From an uncultured Paenibacillaceae bacterium (GTDB lineage Bacteria > Bacillota > Bacilli > Paenibacillales > CALAME01): DNA of 5,455 nt. The notes beneath the pieces were generated by a model. That model was not told the origin of the DNA and ran no database searches. It saw only the letters and a program-made list of their open reading frames with translations. Of the stretch, positions 1 to 5,455 are shown in pieces. The stretch spans positions 1-5,455 of the forward strand of contig CALKAN010000355.1 of NCBI GenBank assembly GCA_937983035.1, given 5' to 3'. The position numbers and the translations under genes are program-made. Every line of letters starts with the position of its first letter. The stretch's first letter is position 1.

Positions 1-1
1 C

Positions 2-427
2 AAAAAATTGCCGGAATACAAACAAGTTGAAATGCCTAAAAAAATGTCCAGCCAGGCGAGCGGGTTTGATCTTTGCGCAGCGGTGGACGAGCCGTGCACG
101 ATTCAGCCGGGTGAACGCCGCTTGATCCCTACCGGGATTGCGATCAGCATGCCGCCGCTGCTGGAAGCGCAAGTACGTCCTCGCAGCGGGCTCGCTTTTA
201 AACATGGCATTACGGTCTTAAACGCTCCGGGAACGATCGACGCGGATTACCGCGGTGAAGTGAAAGTCCTGTTAATCAATCACGGTTCAGAACCGTTTGA
301 GATTAAAAATGGGGATCGAATCGCGCAAATGGTTTTTCAGCTCGTTCCCGAAATCGAGTTCGAAGAAGTAGATGAATTGTCTGAGACGAAACGCGGCGAA
401 GGCGGATTCGGTCATACAGGCATTTAG
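2..427 (+). CDS. dut: dUTP diphosphatase (dUTPase), 5'-truncated by the window edge
   Basis: Hydrolyses dUTP to dUMP and pyrophosphate in the cytoplasm, keeping uracil out of DNA and supplying dUMP for thymidylate synthesis. All five motifs of the homotrimeric family are visible. Counting the TTG at 8 as residue 1, they are: motif 1 SGFDLCAA (18-25); motif 2 PRSGLA (58-63); motif 3 GTIDADYRGEVKV (75-87), with the catalytic Asp and the Tyr that lines the uracil pocket; motif 4 GDRIAQMVF (102-110); and the C-terminal P-loop-like motif 5 RGEGGFGHTG (129-138). The reading frame stays open upstream of the TTG (Lys-Lys-Leu). Related dUTPases carry a short beta strand ending in similar residues just before this point, so I infer that the real start lies a few codons before the window. 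The protein belongs to the classical E. coli-like type, unlike the divergent YosS/YncF type I recall from B. subtilis. The product is certain; only the start is open. Confidence 0.95.
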   Translation, partial: KKLPEYKQVEMPKKMSSQASGFDLCAAVDEPCTIQPGERRLIPTGIAISMPPLLEAQVRPRSGLAFKHGITVLNAPGTIDADYRGEVKVLLINHGSEPFEIKNGDRIAQMVFQLVPEIEFEEVDELSETKRGEGGFGHTGI

Positions 428-508
428 GGCTTTAGATGTCATTTGAGCCGGCCTGTTCGAGAAAAAAACATGCTTTTTTACCAGTTGCAACATCATTTTA
501 AGCAGGAT

Positions 509-535
509 GAAAGTGCATATGCACTTTCTTTTTTT
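509..535 (+). terminator. Rho-independent terminator after dut
   Basis: A perfect 20-bp palindrome (509-528), GAAAGTGCAT followed by its exact reverse complement, is followed immediately by seven T residues (529-535). The folded RNA would be a hairpin of about eight pairs with a small central loop. It lies 81 bases after the dut stop codon and separates dut from the sulfur genes. There is no matching A-run on its left side, so it should act on + strand transcription only. Confidence 0.85.
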
Positions 536-643
536 ATGTTTGATCGGCCCTTTTGCAGCATTCCAACCATGACAAAAGTCCCGTCTTGCTCATTGAATGC
601 AGGGATTTAATTGCAACCGAGGAAATGTGCAGCAAAAAATGTA

Positions 644-671
644 TTGACAGAACATGAGGGTAGATGATAAC
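644..671 (+). promoter_or_regulatory. Sigma-A-type promoter candidate for yezD
   Basis: A perfect -35 box TTGACA (644-649) is followed, after 16 bases, by GATAAC (666-671), which matches four of six bases of the TATAAT consensus. Transcription would begin near 677-679 and give a leader of about 125 nt before yezD. The weak -10 and short spacer suit a regulated or activator-dependent promoter. The left copy of the direct repeat begins inside the -10 box, where a bound repressor would block polymerase. Assigned by eye. Confidence 0.55.
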
Positions 672-701
672 CTTAAATCATATTAAACACATAGGAATAA
701 T
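669..701 (+). repeat. Imperfect direct repeat, left copy (candidate operator)
   Basis: This 33-bp element matches the copy at 751-783 at 24 of 33 positions without gaps. Shared blocks are ACCTT, AATCA, TAAA and GGAATA, with TAAA and GGAATA separated by six bases in both. The copy overlaps the -10 box of the promoter candidate and the expected start of transcription. The TAAA plus GGAAT pattern is similar to what I recall of the operator of CymR, the cysteine-metabolism repressor of Bacillales. That identification is a guess; the repeat itself is seen directly. Confidence 0.55.
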
Positions 702-750
702 TGAACATGAAAATAACCCGAAACCCGCACATTCATTGCTCCTTTATTTT

Positions 751-783
751 GACCTTTAATCAGACTAAATCGATGGGAATAGT
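751..783 (+). repeat. Imperfect direct repeat, right copy (candidate operator)
   Basis: Second copy of the 33-bp element at 669-701, offset by exactly 82 bases and in the same orientation. It ends one base before the yezD Shine-Dalgarno. The right half (TAAA, six bases, GGAATA) keeps the same spacing as in the left copy, which argues for a bound protein rather than chance. It could be a second, roadblock-type operator, or part of an RNA structure affecting yezD translation. A TTGACC (749-754) overlaps its left end but has no acceptable -10 partner. Confidence 0.5.
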
Positions 784-801
784 AAGGGGTGACTGTTCTT
801 C

Positions 802-990
802 ATGGCAAAGGCAAATAAGCAAGAAGAACCGTGGATTTCGCGCATCAGAGACAGTTTGCTTGATCTGCAGTACGGCACGATTCAAATTGTCGTGCATGAA
901 GGAAGAATCGTGCAAATTGACCGGACTGAGCGTACGCGAATGGATGCATTGGTGCCTTCCAGCGAACAGAAAAAAACATATAAAGCATAA
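802..990 (+). CDS. yezD: YezD-family (DUF2292) small protein of unknown function
   Basis: A 62-residue soluble protein that I recognise as the YezD/DUF2292 family of small bacterial proteins. The family's function is not known to me; members are often seen near sulfur-assimilation genes. The typical core is present: an amphipathic helix (WISRIRDSLLDLQ, 11-23), then a beta-hairpin-like segment YGTIQIVVHEG (24-34) and RIVQIDRTERTR (35-46), followed by a polar tail. There is no signal peptide, membrane segment or metal-binding cysteine; the protein contains no cysteine at all. The ATG at 802 is well supported by AAGGGGTGA (784-792), nine bases upstream. It sits behind its own promoter candidate and in front of a strong terminator, upstream of cysJ on the same strand. 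A regulatory or accessory role in sulfite reduction is inference from position only. Confidence 0.85.
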   Translation: MAKANKQEEPWISRIRDSLLDLQYGTIQIVVHEGRIVQIDRTERTRMDALVPSSEQKKTYKA

Positions 991-1014
991 GTTTTGGATC
1001 GACCGGACAACCGG

Positions 1015-1062
1015 AGATACATAACCTTTGACGCATGTGAAAGGGGGATGTATCTTTTTTTT
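1015..1062 (+). terminator. Rho-independent terminator between yezD and cysJ
   Basis: AGATACAT (1015-1022) pairs perfectly with ATGTATCT (1048-1055). An inner stem of CCTTT (1025-1029) with AAAGG (1040-1044) is separated from it by a small internal loop (AA against GGG). Eight T residues follow the hairpin (1055-1062, the first of them shared with the stem). It lies 24 bases after the yezD stop codon. As drawn it should end most yezD transcripts before cysJ, so cysJI needs read-through, regulated antitermination or its own promoter. Confidence 0.8.
1028..1056 (+). promoter_or_regulatory. Possible cysJ promoter embedded in the yezD terminator
   Basis: TTGACG (1028-1033, five of six to the -35 consensus) stands exactly 17 bases before TATCTT (1051-1056, four of six to the -10 consensus). 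Transcription would start near 1062-1064 and give a leader of about 87 nt for cysJ. The boxes lie in the loop and the right stem of the terminator hairpin. No better -35/-10 pair was found between yezD and cysJ. It is weak by sequence and may be chance or activator-dependent. Confidence 0.3.
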
Positions 1063-1090
1063 ATTTTCTTTTAAACCATTTAGATGACTG

Positions 1091-1107
1091 CACATTTAAT
1101 CAATGTG
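1091..1107. promoter_or_regulatory. Small dyad in the cysJ leader (candidate operator or hairpin)
   Basis: CACATT (1091-1096) and AATGTG (1102-1107) form a perfect inverted repeat around the five bases TAATC. It sits between the yezD terminator and the cysJ start. A LysR-type regulator, CysL, activates cysJI in B. subtilis, and such proteins bind interrupted dyads of this general size. Its position downstream of the possible start of transcription is unusual for an activator site. A stem of six pairs can also arise by chance. Confidence 0.25.
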
Positions 1108-1132
1108 GATTGCAATGAGTGATGATTATGAT

Positions 1133-1143
1133 GGATGAGGTGA
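1133..1143 (+). promoter_or_regulatory. Shine-Dalgarno deciding the TTG start of cysJ
   Basis: GGATGAGGTGA contains AGGTGA (1138-1143) complementary to the 16S rRNA 3' end. It lies six bases before the TTG at 1150. The resulting N-terminus MQLEARNSPF agrees with the N-terminus I recall for B. subtilis CysJ, so the non-ATG start is preferred over any internal ATG. Confidence 0.8.
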
Positions 1144-1149
1144 ATACAG

Positions 1150-3003
1150 TTGCAGCTAGAAGCAAGAAACAGTCCGTTCTCGGAAGAACAAGCGATGCTG
1201 CTTAACCAACTGTTGTCGCAGTTGACGAAAGAACAGCAGCTTTGGCTCAGCGGTTTTTTAACAGCGCACTGCATGTCCGCGCCGACTGCGGCAGGAGGGC
1301 CGGCCCTTTCACTCAGCGATGCTCAATCGGCTTCAAAGAGCGGCGTTGATCCGGTGACGATCTTATTCGGCACTGAAACGGGCAATGCGCAAGAGTTGGC
1401 GGAAACTTTCCATGATAAGTTGATGCAGCTTGGCATTCAGTCAGAAATCGTTTCGATGAACGATTATAAGCCGAACAAATTGAAGCAGGAAAAATATTTG
1501 CTGATCATCGTGAGCACGCATGGGGAAGGCGAGCCGCCGGATCACGCTCGTTCGTTCTATGAATGGCTTCACAGCAGAAAAGCGCCGAAACTGGAACATT
1601 TAAAATATTCGGTGCTCGCATTGGGCGACAGTTCGTATGAGTTTTTTTGCCAAACGGGCAAAGATTTTGACAAACGGCTGGAAGAGCTCGGTGCATCGCG
1701 GATTTGTTCCCGCCAAGATTGTGATTTGGATTTTGACGAGCCGGCTGCGGAATGGTTTGAAGCAGTCATCCAGCAGTTGCGGCAAGCGGTTTACAGCGAT
1801 GTGCCTGCAGCGGCTGCAATGCAAGGAGGCGCCGTGCTGGCTTTCCCGCATCATTTGCCGGCGCAGACAGCGCCCGCTTACTCGCGCACGAATCCATTTA
1901 TGGCCGAAGTGTTTGAAAACATTAATTTGATCGACAAAGGTTCGAATCAAGAAGTGCGGCATTTGGAGCTTTCATTGGAAGATTCGGGCTTTGTGTTCGA
2001 GCCGGGGGATTGTTTGGGCATTTATCCGCAAAACCAATTGGAATTAGTTGAAGCACTGATGGAAGAAATGAATTGGGATCCGGAAGCGCCTGTCCGATTG
2101 AAACATCGAGATGATGACATTTCTTTAAAAGATGCGCTGTTAAACGAAGTTGAAATCACCCAGTTGACCAAACCGATGCTTCAGAACATTTCCGCTGCCG
2201 TCGAAAATGATGCTTTGCAGCAATTGGTTCAGCCAGAACTGGAGCAAGAGCTCAGGTCATACATGGACGGACGGGATCTATTGGATTTGATCCGAGACTT
2301 TTCTTTGCAAAGTTTGCCGCCGGAGGAACTTTTGCCGCATTTGCGAAAAATGCCTGCACGTCTTTATTCGATTGCCAGCAGCCAGAAGGCCAATCCGGAT
2401 GAAGCGCACTTGACGATTAAAGCAGTTCGTTACCATGCTTACGGCAGGGATCGATTCGGCGTCTGTTCAGTGCAATGCGCCGATCGCATACAGCCGGGGG
2501 ATGTTTTGCCGGTATATGTGCATCGAAATCCGAATTTTCGCCTTCCTGCTGACGCCTCTCAGCCGATTATTATGATCGGACCGGGCACCGGAGTGGCTCC
2601 GTTTAGAGCATTTTTGGAAGAGAGAGAAGAAATTGGAGCGAGCGGCAAAAGCTGGCTGTTTTTCGGCAACCGGCATTTTCATTCTGACTTTTTATATCAA
2701 ACCGATTGGCAGCGCTGGCTGAAAGAAGGAGTGCTGACAAGAATGGATGTGGCCTTTTCCCGCGATGGGGATCAGAAAGTGTATGTCCAGCACCGAATGA
2801 TGGAACGCAGCAAGGAACTGTACGAATGGCTGCAGGAAGGCGCGGTGTTGTACGTGTGCGGAGATGAGAAGCATATGGCCAAAGATGTGCACGCAGCGTT
2901 GCAGACGATCGTTTCTAAGGAAGGCGGCATGTCCATGGAGCAGGCGGAATCGTATTTGACAGAGCTGAAGCAGCAAAAACGTTATCAAAGAGATGTTTAC
3001 TAA
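1150..3003 (+). CDS. cysJ: Assimilatory sulfite reductase (NADPH), flavoprotein (alpha) subunit CysJ
   Basis: Takes two electrons at a time from NADPH through FAD to FMN and hands them to CysI for the six-electron reduction of sulfite to sulfide in the cytoplasm. The 617 residues are close to the family length of about 600. After an N-terminal extension (1-65) comes a flavodoxin-like FMN domain with FGTETGNAQ (73-81), STHGEGEPPD (122-131) and LGDSSYEFF (158-166). A variable linker (about 213-250) leads to the FAD/NADPH reductase part. There, RLYSIASS (404-411) binds FAD, GPGTGVAPFR (477-486) binds NADPH pyrophosphate, and CGDEKHMAKDV begins at 570. The C-terminus is the characteristic YQRDVY, whose aromatic end stacks on FAD. 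The start is TTG, supported by its ribosome site. The stop is followed by a 37-base gap to cysI, so the two are almost certainly cotranscribed. No damage is visible. Confidence 0.97.
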   Translation: MQLEARNSPFSEEQAMLLNQLLSQLTKEQQLWLSGFLTAHCMSAPTAAGGPALSLSDAQSASKSGVDPVTILFGTETGNAQELAETFHDKLMQLGIQSEIVSMNDYKPNKLKQEKYLLIIVSTHGEGEPPDHARSFYEWLHSRKAPKLEHLKYSVLALGDSSYEFFCQTGKDFDKRLEELGASRICSRQDCDLDFDEPAAEWFEAVIQQLRQAVYSDVPAAAAMQGGAVLAFPHHLPAQTAPAYSRTNPFMAEVFENINLIDKGSNQEVRHLELSLEDSGFVFEPGDCLGIYPQNQLELVEALMEEMNWDPEAPVRLKHRDDDISLKDALLNEVEITQLTKPMLQNISAAVENDALQQLVQPELEQELRSYMDGRDLLDLIRDFSLQSLPPEELLPHLRKMPARLYSIASSQKANPDEAHLTIKAVRYHAYGRDRFGVCSVQCADRIQPGDVLPVYVHRNPNFRLPADASQPIIMIGPGTGVAPFRAFLEEREEIGASGKSWLFFGNRHFHSDFLYQTDWQRWLKEGVLTRMDVAFSRDGDQKVYVQHRMMERSKELYEWLQEGAVLYVCGDEKHMAKDVHAALQTIVSKEGGMSMEQAESYLTELKQQKRYQRDVY

Positions 3004-3021
3004 TGACTGATTGCATTTGAT

Positions 3022-3032
3022 AAGGAGAGGAG
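3022..3032 (+). promoter_or_regulatory. Shine-Dalgarno deciding the ATG start of cysI
   Basis: AAGGAGAGGAG lies eight bases before the ATG at 3041. The frame is open further upstream to a TTG at 3011, but that codon precedes this ribosome site. The start is therefore placed at 3041, giving 577 rather than 587 residues. Confidence 0.85.
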
Positions 3033-3040
3033 CGGTTGGA

Positions 3041-4774
3041 ATGGGGCGAAATGAGGAAAATATTTCCAGAAAACCAAGCGATGTCGAGATTATTAAGCAA
3101 AACAGCAATTATTTGCGCGGCACGATTGCTGAGTCTTTAAACGATCCGATTACAGGCGGCATGTCCGATGCCGACAACCGATTGCTGAAGTTCCACGGCA
3201 GTTACCAGCAAGACGATCGAGATGTGCGGAATGAACGCGCTCGAAAAAAATTAGAGCCGTCTTATCAATTCATGATCCGCGCCCGAATCGCCGGCGGCAT
3301 CATCAGCCCAGAGCAGTGGCTGGCGATGGATGAGCTTGCGCGCAAATATGCCAACGGCACGTTGAGAGTAACGACAAGGCAAACTTTTCAGCTGCATGGC
3401 GTGTTGAAACGGAACTTAAAACAAACGATCCGCGAAATTAATGAGATGCTTTTATCGACCATCGCTGCCTGCGGAGACGTCAATCGCAATGTGATGTGCA
3501 ATCCGAATCCGAACCAGTCTGAACTGCACGGTGAAGTGTATGAATGGTCGAAACGCATCAGCGACCATCTGTTGCCGCAAACATCAGCATATCATGAAAT
3601 TTGGCTGGACGGTGAAAAAGTGGCCGACAGCAGGGAAGAGAGAGAAGTTGAGCCGATTTACGGTCCTGTTTATTTGCCCCGCAAGTTTAAAATCGGAGTT
3701 GCTGTTCCGCCGTCCAACGACATTGACGTATTTTCGCAAGACTTAGGGTTTATTGCGATTGAAGAAGATGGGAAACTGCTTGGATTCAATGTCGCTGTCG
3801 GAGGCGGCATGGGCATGACGTACGGGGATGAAGACACTTATCCGCAATTAGCCCGCGTCATCGGCTATTGCGATAAAGAAAAAGTGGTCGAAGTTGCAGA
3901 AAAAGTAGTCACGGTGCAGCGAGATTACGGAGACCGCTCGATCCGCAAATATGCTCGATTGAAATATACGATTGACAGAGGCGGATTGGATTGGTTCAAA
4001 TCTGAATTGGAACAAAGGCTGGGATGGGAGCTGGAGGAGGCGCGCCCGTTTCACTTTGAACATCAAGGAGACCGGTTCGGCTGGATTCGAGGCAGCGATG
4101 ATTTGTGGTACTATACATTGTTTATCCCGAGCGGACGCATAAAGGATGACGATGAGACTCAGATGATGACCGGTTTGCGGGAGATCGCGCGCATTCATTC
4201 AGGTGATTTCCGCATGACGCCGAACCAAAATCTAATCATCGGCAAAATCACTGACGAAATGAGGCCGAAAATCGAAGATTTGCTTCACAATTACGGCATC
4301 GTCGGAGATGAAGAGCTTTCCGGCCTGAAGCTGAACTCGATCAGCTGCGTCGCGCTGCCGACCTGCGGTTTGGCGATGGCTGAAGCAGAAAGATATCTTC
4401 CTTCGCTCATTGCCAAGATCGAAGACATCTTAATCAAGCATGATCTATATAAAGAAGAAATTTCGATTCGCATGTCAGGCTGTCCGAATGGATGTTCCCG
4501 CCCTTTTTTAGCAGAGATCGCATTTACGGGAAAAGCGCCGGGAAAATACAATATGTATTTAGGCGGTTCGTTCTCCGGAGAAAGATTAAATCAGCTTTAT
4601 CGCGAAAACATTGGCGAGGCGGAAATTTTAGAAGAATTGGATTTGCTGCTTGGCAAGTATGCCAAGGAGAGGCTGGAAGGCGAGCGTTTTGGCGAATTCG
4701 TCATCCGCGCCGGTTATGCAGATGAAGTGAAAGACGGACGAAATTTTCATCGGAAACTTGAGCGGCAAAGATGA
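3041..4774 (+). CDS. cysI: Assimilatory sulfite reductase (NADPH), hemoprotein (beta) subunit CysI
   Basis: Catalytic subunit of NADPH-sulfite reductase: it receives electrons from CysJ and reduces sulfite to sulfide at a siroheme coupled to a [4Fe-4S] cluster. The 577 residues match the family length. The four cluster ligands are present as C-x5-C (C436, C442) and C-x3-C (C481, C485), the last cysteine also bridging to siroheme iron. The expected sulfite-binding basic residues are all there: R113 in TTRQTF, R149 in DVNRNV, and K215 and K217 in RKFKIG. K215 and K217 have the same numbers as in E. coli CysI. Two ferredoxin-like half-domains (about 70-140 and 345-415) flank the siroheme/cluster regions, as in the nitrite/sulfite reductase fold. 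The gene follows cysJ in the same operon and ends in ATGA, four bases shared with a possible upstream start of the next gene. It appears intact and functional. Confidence 0.97.
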   Translation: MGRNEENISRKPSDVEIIKQNSNYLRGTIAESLNDPITGGMSDADNRLLKFHGSYQQDDRDVRNERARKKLEPSYQFMIRARIAGGIISPEQWLAMDELARKYANGTLRVTTRQTFQLHGVLKRNLKQTIREINEMLLSTIAACGDVNRNVMCNPNPNQSELHGEVYEWSKRISDHLLPQTSAYHEIWLDGEKVADSREEREVEPIYGPVYLPRKFKIGVAVPPSNDIDVFSQDLGFIAIEEDGKLLGFNVAVGGGMGMTYGDEDTYPQLARVIGYCDKEKVVEVAEKVVTVQRDYGDRSIRKYARLKYTIDRGGLDWFKSELEQRLGWELEEARPFHFEHQGDRFGWIRGSDDLWYYTLFIPSGRIKDDDETQMMTGLREIARIHSGDFRMTPNQNLIIGKITDEMRPKIEDLLHNYGIVGDEELSGLKLNSISCVALPTCGLAMAEAERYLPSLIAKIEDILIKHDLYKEEISIRMSGCPNGCSRPFLAEIAFTGKAPGKYNMYLGGSFSGERLNQLYRENIGEAEILEELDLLLGKYAKERLEGERFGEFVIRAGYADEVKDGRNFHRKLERQR

Positions 4775-4788
4775 ATCGCTTAGAGCTG

Positions 4789-4796
4789 AAAGGAGG
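4789..4796 (+). promoter_or_regulatory. Shine-Dalgarno for the methyltransferase gene
   Basis: AAAGGAGG is an almost perfect match to the anti-Shine-Dalgarno. It stands four bases before the ATG at 4801 and seven before the TTG at 4804. The spacing of four is short, so initiation at the TTG is conceivable and would remove only one residue. An in-frame ATG at 4771 overlaps the cysI stop but has no comparable site. Confidence 0.8.
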
Positions 4797-4800
4797 ACGG

Positions 4801-5455
4801 ATGTTGCTGAAACAAGGAAAAGTATATTTTGTTGGTGCCGGACCGGGCGATCCCGAGTTAATCACGATGAAGGGCATTTATGCTTTGGCTGAAGCGGATG
4901 TGATCATTTATGACCGGCTCATTCCGATTCAACTGTTGAAATATACGAAGCCCGGCGCTCGACTTTGCTATTGCGGCAAAGAGCCGGGTGATCATGCGAA
5001 AACGCAATCGGAAATTCATGCTTTGATGTTGAGCGAAGCGAAACAAGGACGCGTTGTAGTCCGTTTGAAAGGCGGCGATCCGGGCATTTTCGGCCGAGTA
5101 GGCGAAGAAGCTGCGATTTGCGCTGAACATCAGATTCCGATTGAAGTGATCCCGGGCATTACTTCCGGGCTGGCAGCCGCTTCATATGCAGGAATTCCGC
5201 TCACCCATAGAGAATATAGCTCTAACGTTGCTTTCATCAGCGGACACCGCAGTGAAGATAATGAGAAGAAGCCTGTGAATTGGGCGGCCATTGCCGGGTT
5301 TGACACGATCGTTGTCTACATGGGCGTGAAGCATTTGCCGATGATCCGTGAGCAGCTATTGAAGCACGGCAAAGATCCGCATACGCCTGTCGCCGTCGTT
5401 CGTTCAGCAGCAACCGGTCATCAGCAAACCAGCACCGGCACGCTCGATGATCTAA
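4801..5455 (+). CDS. cobA: Uroporphyrinogen-III C-methyltransferase (SUMT), 3'-truncated by the window edge
   Basis: Transfers two methyl groups from S-adenosylmethionine to uroporphyrinogen III to make precorrin-2, the first committed step to siroheme (and to cobalamin where that path exists). The frame is open from 4801 to the edge, giving 218 residues; stand-alone SUMTs have about 250-260, so roughly 40 residues are missing. Family motifs are VGAGPGDPELIT (11-22), YDRLI (37-41), RLKGGDPGIFGR (88-99, the SAM-binding loop) and IPGITSGLAA (117-126) followed by GIPLTHR (131-137). It resembles the stand-alone enzyme (B. subtilis YlnD, also called SumT) rather than the N-terminal end of a CysG fusion; whether it is fused cannot be seen here. 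It lies 26 bases after cysI and supplies the cofactor that CysI needs. An ATG at 4771 would add ten residues and overlap the cysI stop, but its ribosome site is poor. Confidence 0.93.
   Translation, partial: MLLKQGKVYFVGAGPGDPELITMKGIYALAEADVIIYDRLIPIQLLKYTKPGARLCYCGKEPGDHAKTQSEIHALMLSEAKQGRVVVRLKGGDPGIFGRVGEEAAICAEHQIPIEVIPGITSGLAAASYAGIPLTHREYSSNVAFISGHRSEDNEKKPVNWAAIAGFDTIVVYMGVKHLPMIREQLLKHGKDPHTPVAVVRSAATGHQQTSTGTLDDL

Larger units (their letters stand above)
428..801. other. Non-coding region between dut and yezD
   Basis: This stretch of 374 bases holds no gene I can support. From left to right it contains about 80 bases of untranslated dut tail, the dut terminator (509-535), about 110 bases with no recognised signal, a promoter candidate (644-671) and a probable leader of about 125 nt before yezD. 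Two copies of a 33-bp imperfect direct repeat bracket the leader. I looked for SAM (S-box), T-box and other riboswitch cores in the leader and saw none. A frame that opens with TTG at 701 has no recognisable protein and runs through yezD out of frame. Confidence 0.7.

Noticed and set aside
558..600. Inverted repeat GCATTC/GAATGC upstream of the promoter
   Set aside because: Only six pairs with a 31-base loop; expected by chance.
749..777. Second yezD promoter using TTGACC at 749-754
   Set aside because: At 16 to 18 bases downstream the sequence is G-rich and has no acceptable -10 box.
644..801. SAM (S-box) or T-box riboswitch before yezD
   Set aside because: A sulfur gene made this likely, but the conserved S-box core and the T-box sequence are absent and the T-run hairpin lies after yezD, not before it.
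701..1024. Open frame of 107 codons on the + strand starting at TTG 701
   Set aside because: It overlaps yezD in another frame, has no ribosome site at its start, an unusual composition and no recognisable domain.
667..1028. Shared 8-mer ATAACCTT at 667-674 and 1021-1028
   Set aside because: The match does not extend beyond eight bases and the contexts differ (promoter versus terminator stem), so it is probably chance.
760..1095. Open frame of 111 codons on the - strand across yezD
   Set aside because: It is the antisense of yezD and its terminator, with no family resemblance and no upstream signals.
1104..1132. cysJ promoter using TATGAT at 1127-1132 as -10
   Set aside because: No -35 box at a fitting distance, and transcription would start within the ribosome site.
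1600..1962. Long antisense frames inside cysJ, and similar ones inside cysI and SUMT
   Set aside because: They are opposite to strongly conserved coding sequence and have low-quality protein composition; they are by-products of codon use.
3011..3040. Longer cysI start at TTG 3011
   Set aside because: The strong ribosome site lies downstream of it, and the extra ten residues have no counterpart that I recall in CysI proteins.

Overview
The window reads as chromosomal DNA of a Bacillus-like Firmicute. CysJ and CysI closely resemble, from memory, the Bacillus subtilis proteins YvgR and YvgQ. Shine-Dalgarno sites are strong and G-rich, TTG is used as a start codon, and rho-independent terminators with long T-runs are present. 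All recognisable genes are on the + strand. I see no mobile element, CRISPR array, tRNA or rRNA.

Layout: (1) positions 2-427 hold the 3' part of a trimeric dUTPase gene (dut), whose true start appears to lie before the window. A 20-bp perfect palindrome with a T-run ends it at 509-535. (2) Positions 428-801 are non-coding. They hold the dut terminator, a sigma-A-type promoter candidate (644-671) and two copies of an imperfect 33-bp direct repeat (669-701 and 751-783). (3) Positions 802-990 encode a 62-aa YezD-family (DUF2292) protein, followed by a strong terminator (1015-1062). A promoter-like element (1028-1056) is embedded in that terminator. (4) Positions 1150-4774 hold cysJ and cysI, the two subunits of NADPH-dependent assimilatory sulfite reductase. 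(5) From 4801 to the window edge runs the 5' part of a uroporphyrinogen-III C-methyltransferase gene (SUMT; cobA/sumT/ylnD).

Functionally, 802-5455 is an assimilatory sulfur block. CysJ (FAD/FMN) passes NADPH electrons to CysI (siroheme and [4Fe-4S]), which reduces sulfite to sulfide for cysteine synthesis. SUMT starts the branch from uroporphyrinogen III to siroheme, the CysI cofactor. YezD is a small protein of unknown function placed directly in front. The dUTPase is nucleotide housekeeping and shows no link to the sulfur genes.

I found no wholly new system. The least explained parts are regulatory: the 33-bp repeat pair around the yezD promoter and leader, and the terminator/promoter overlap between yezD and cysJ.
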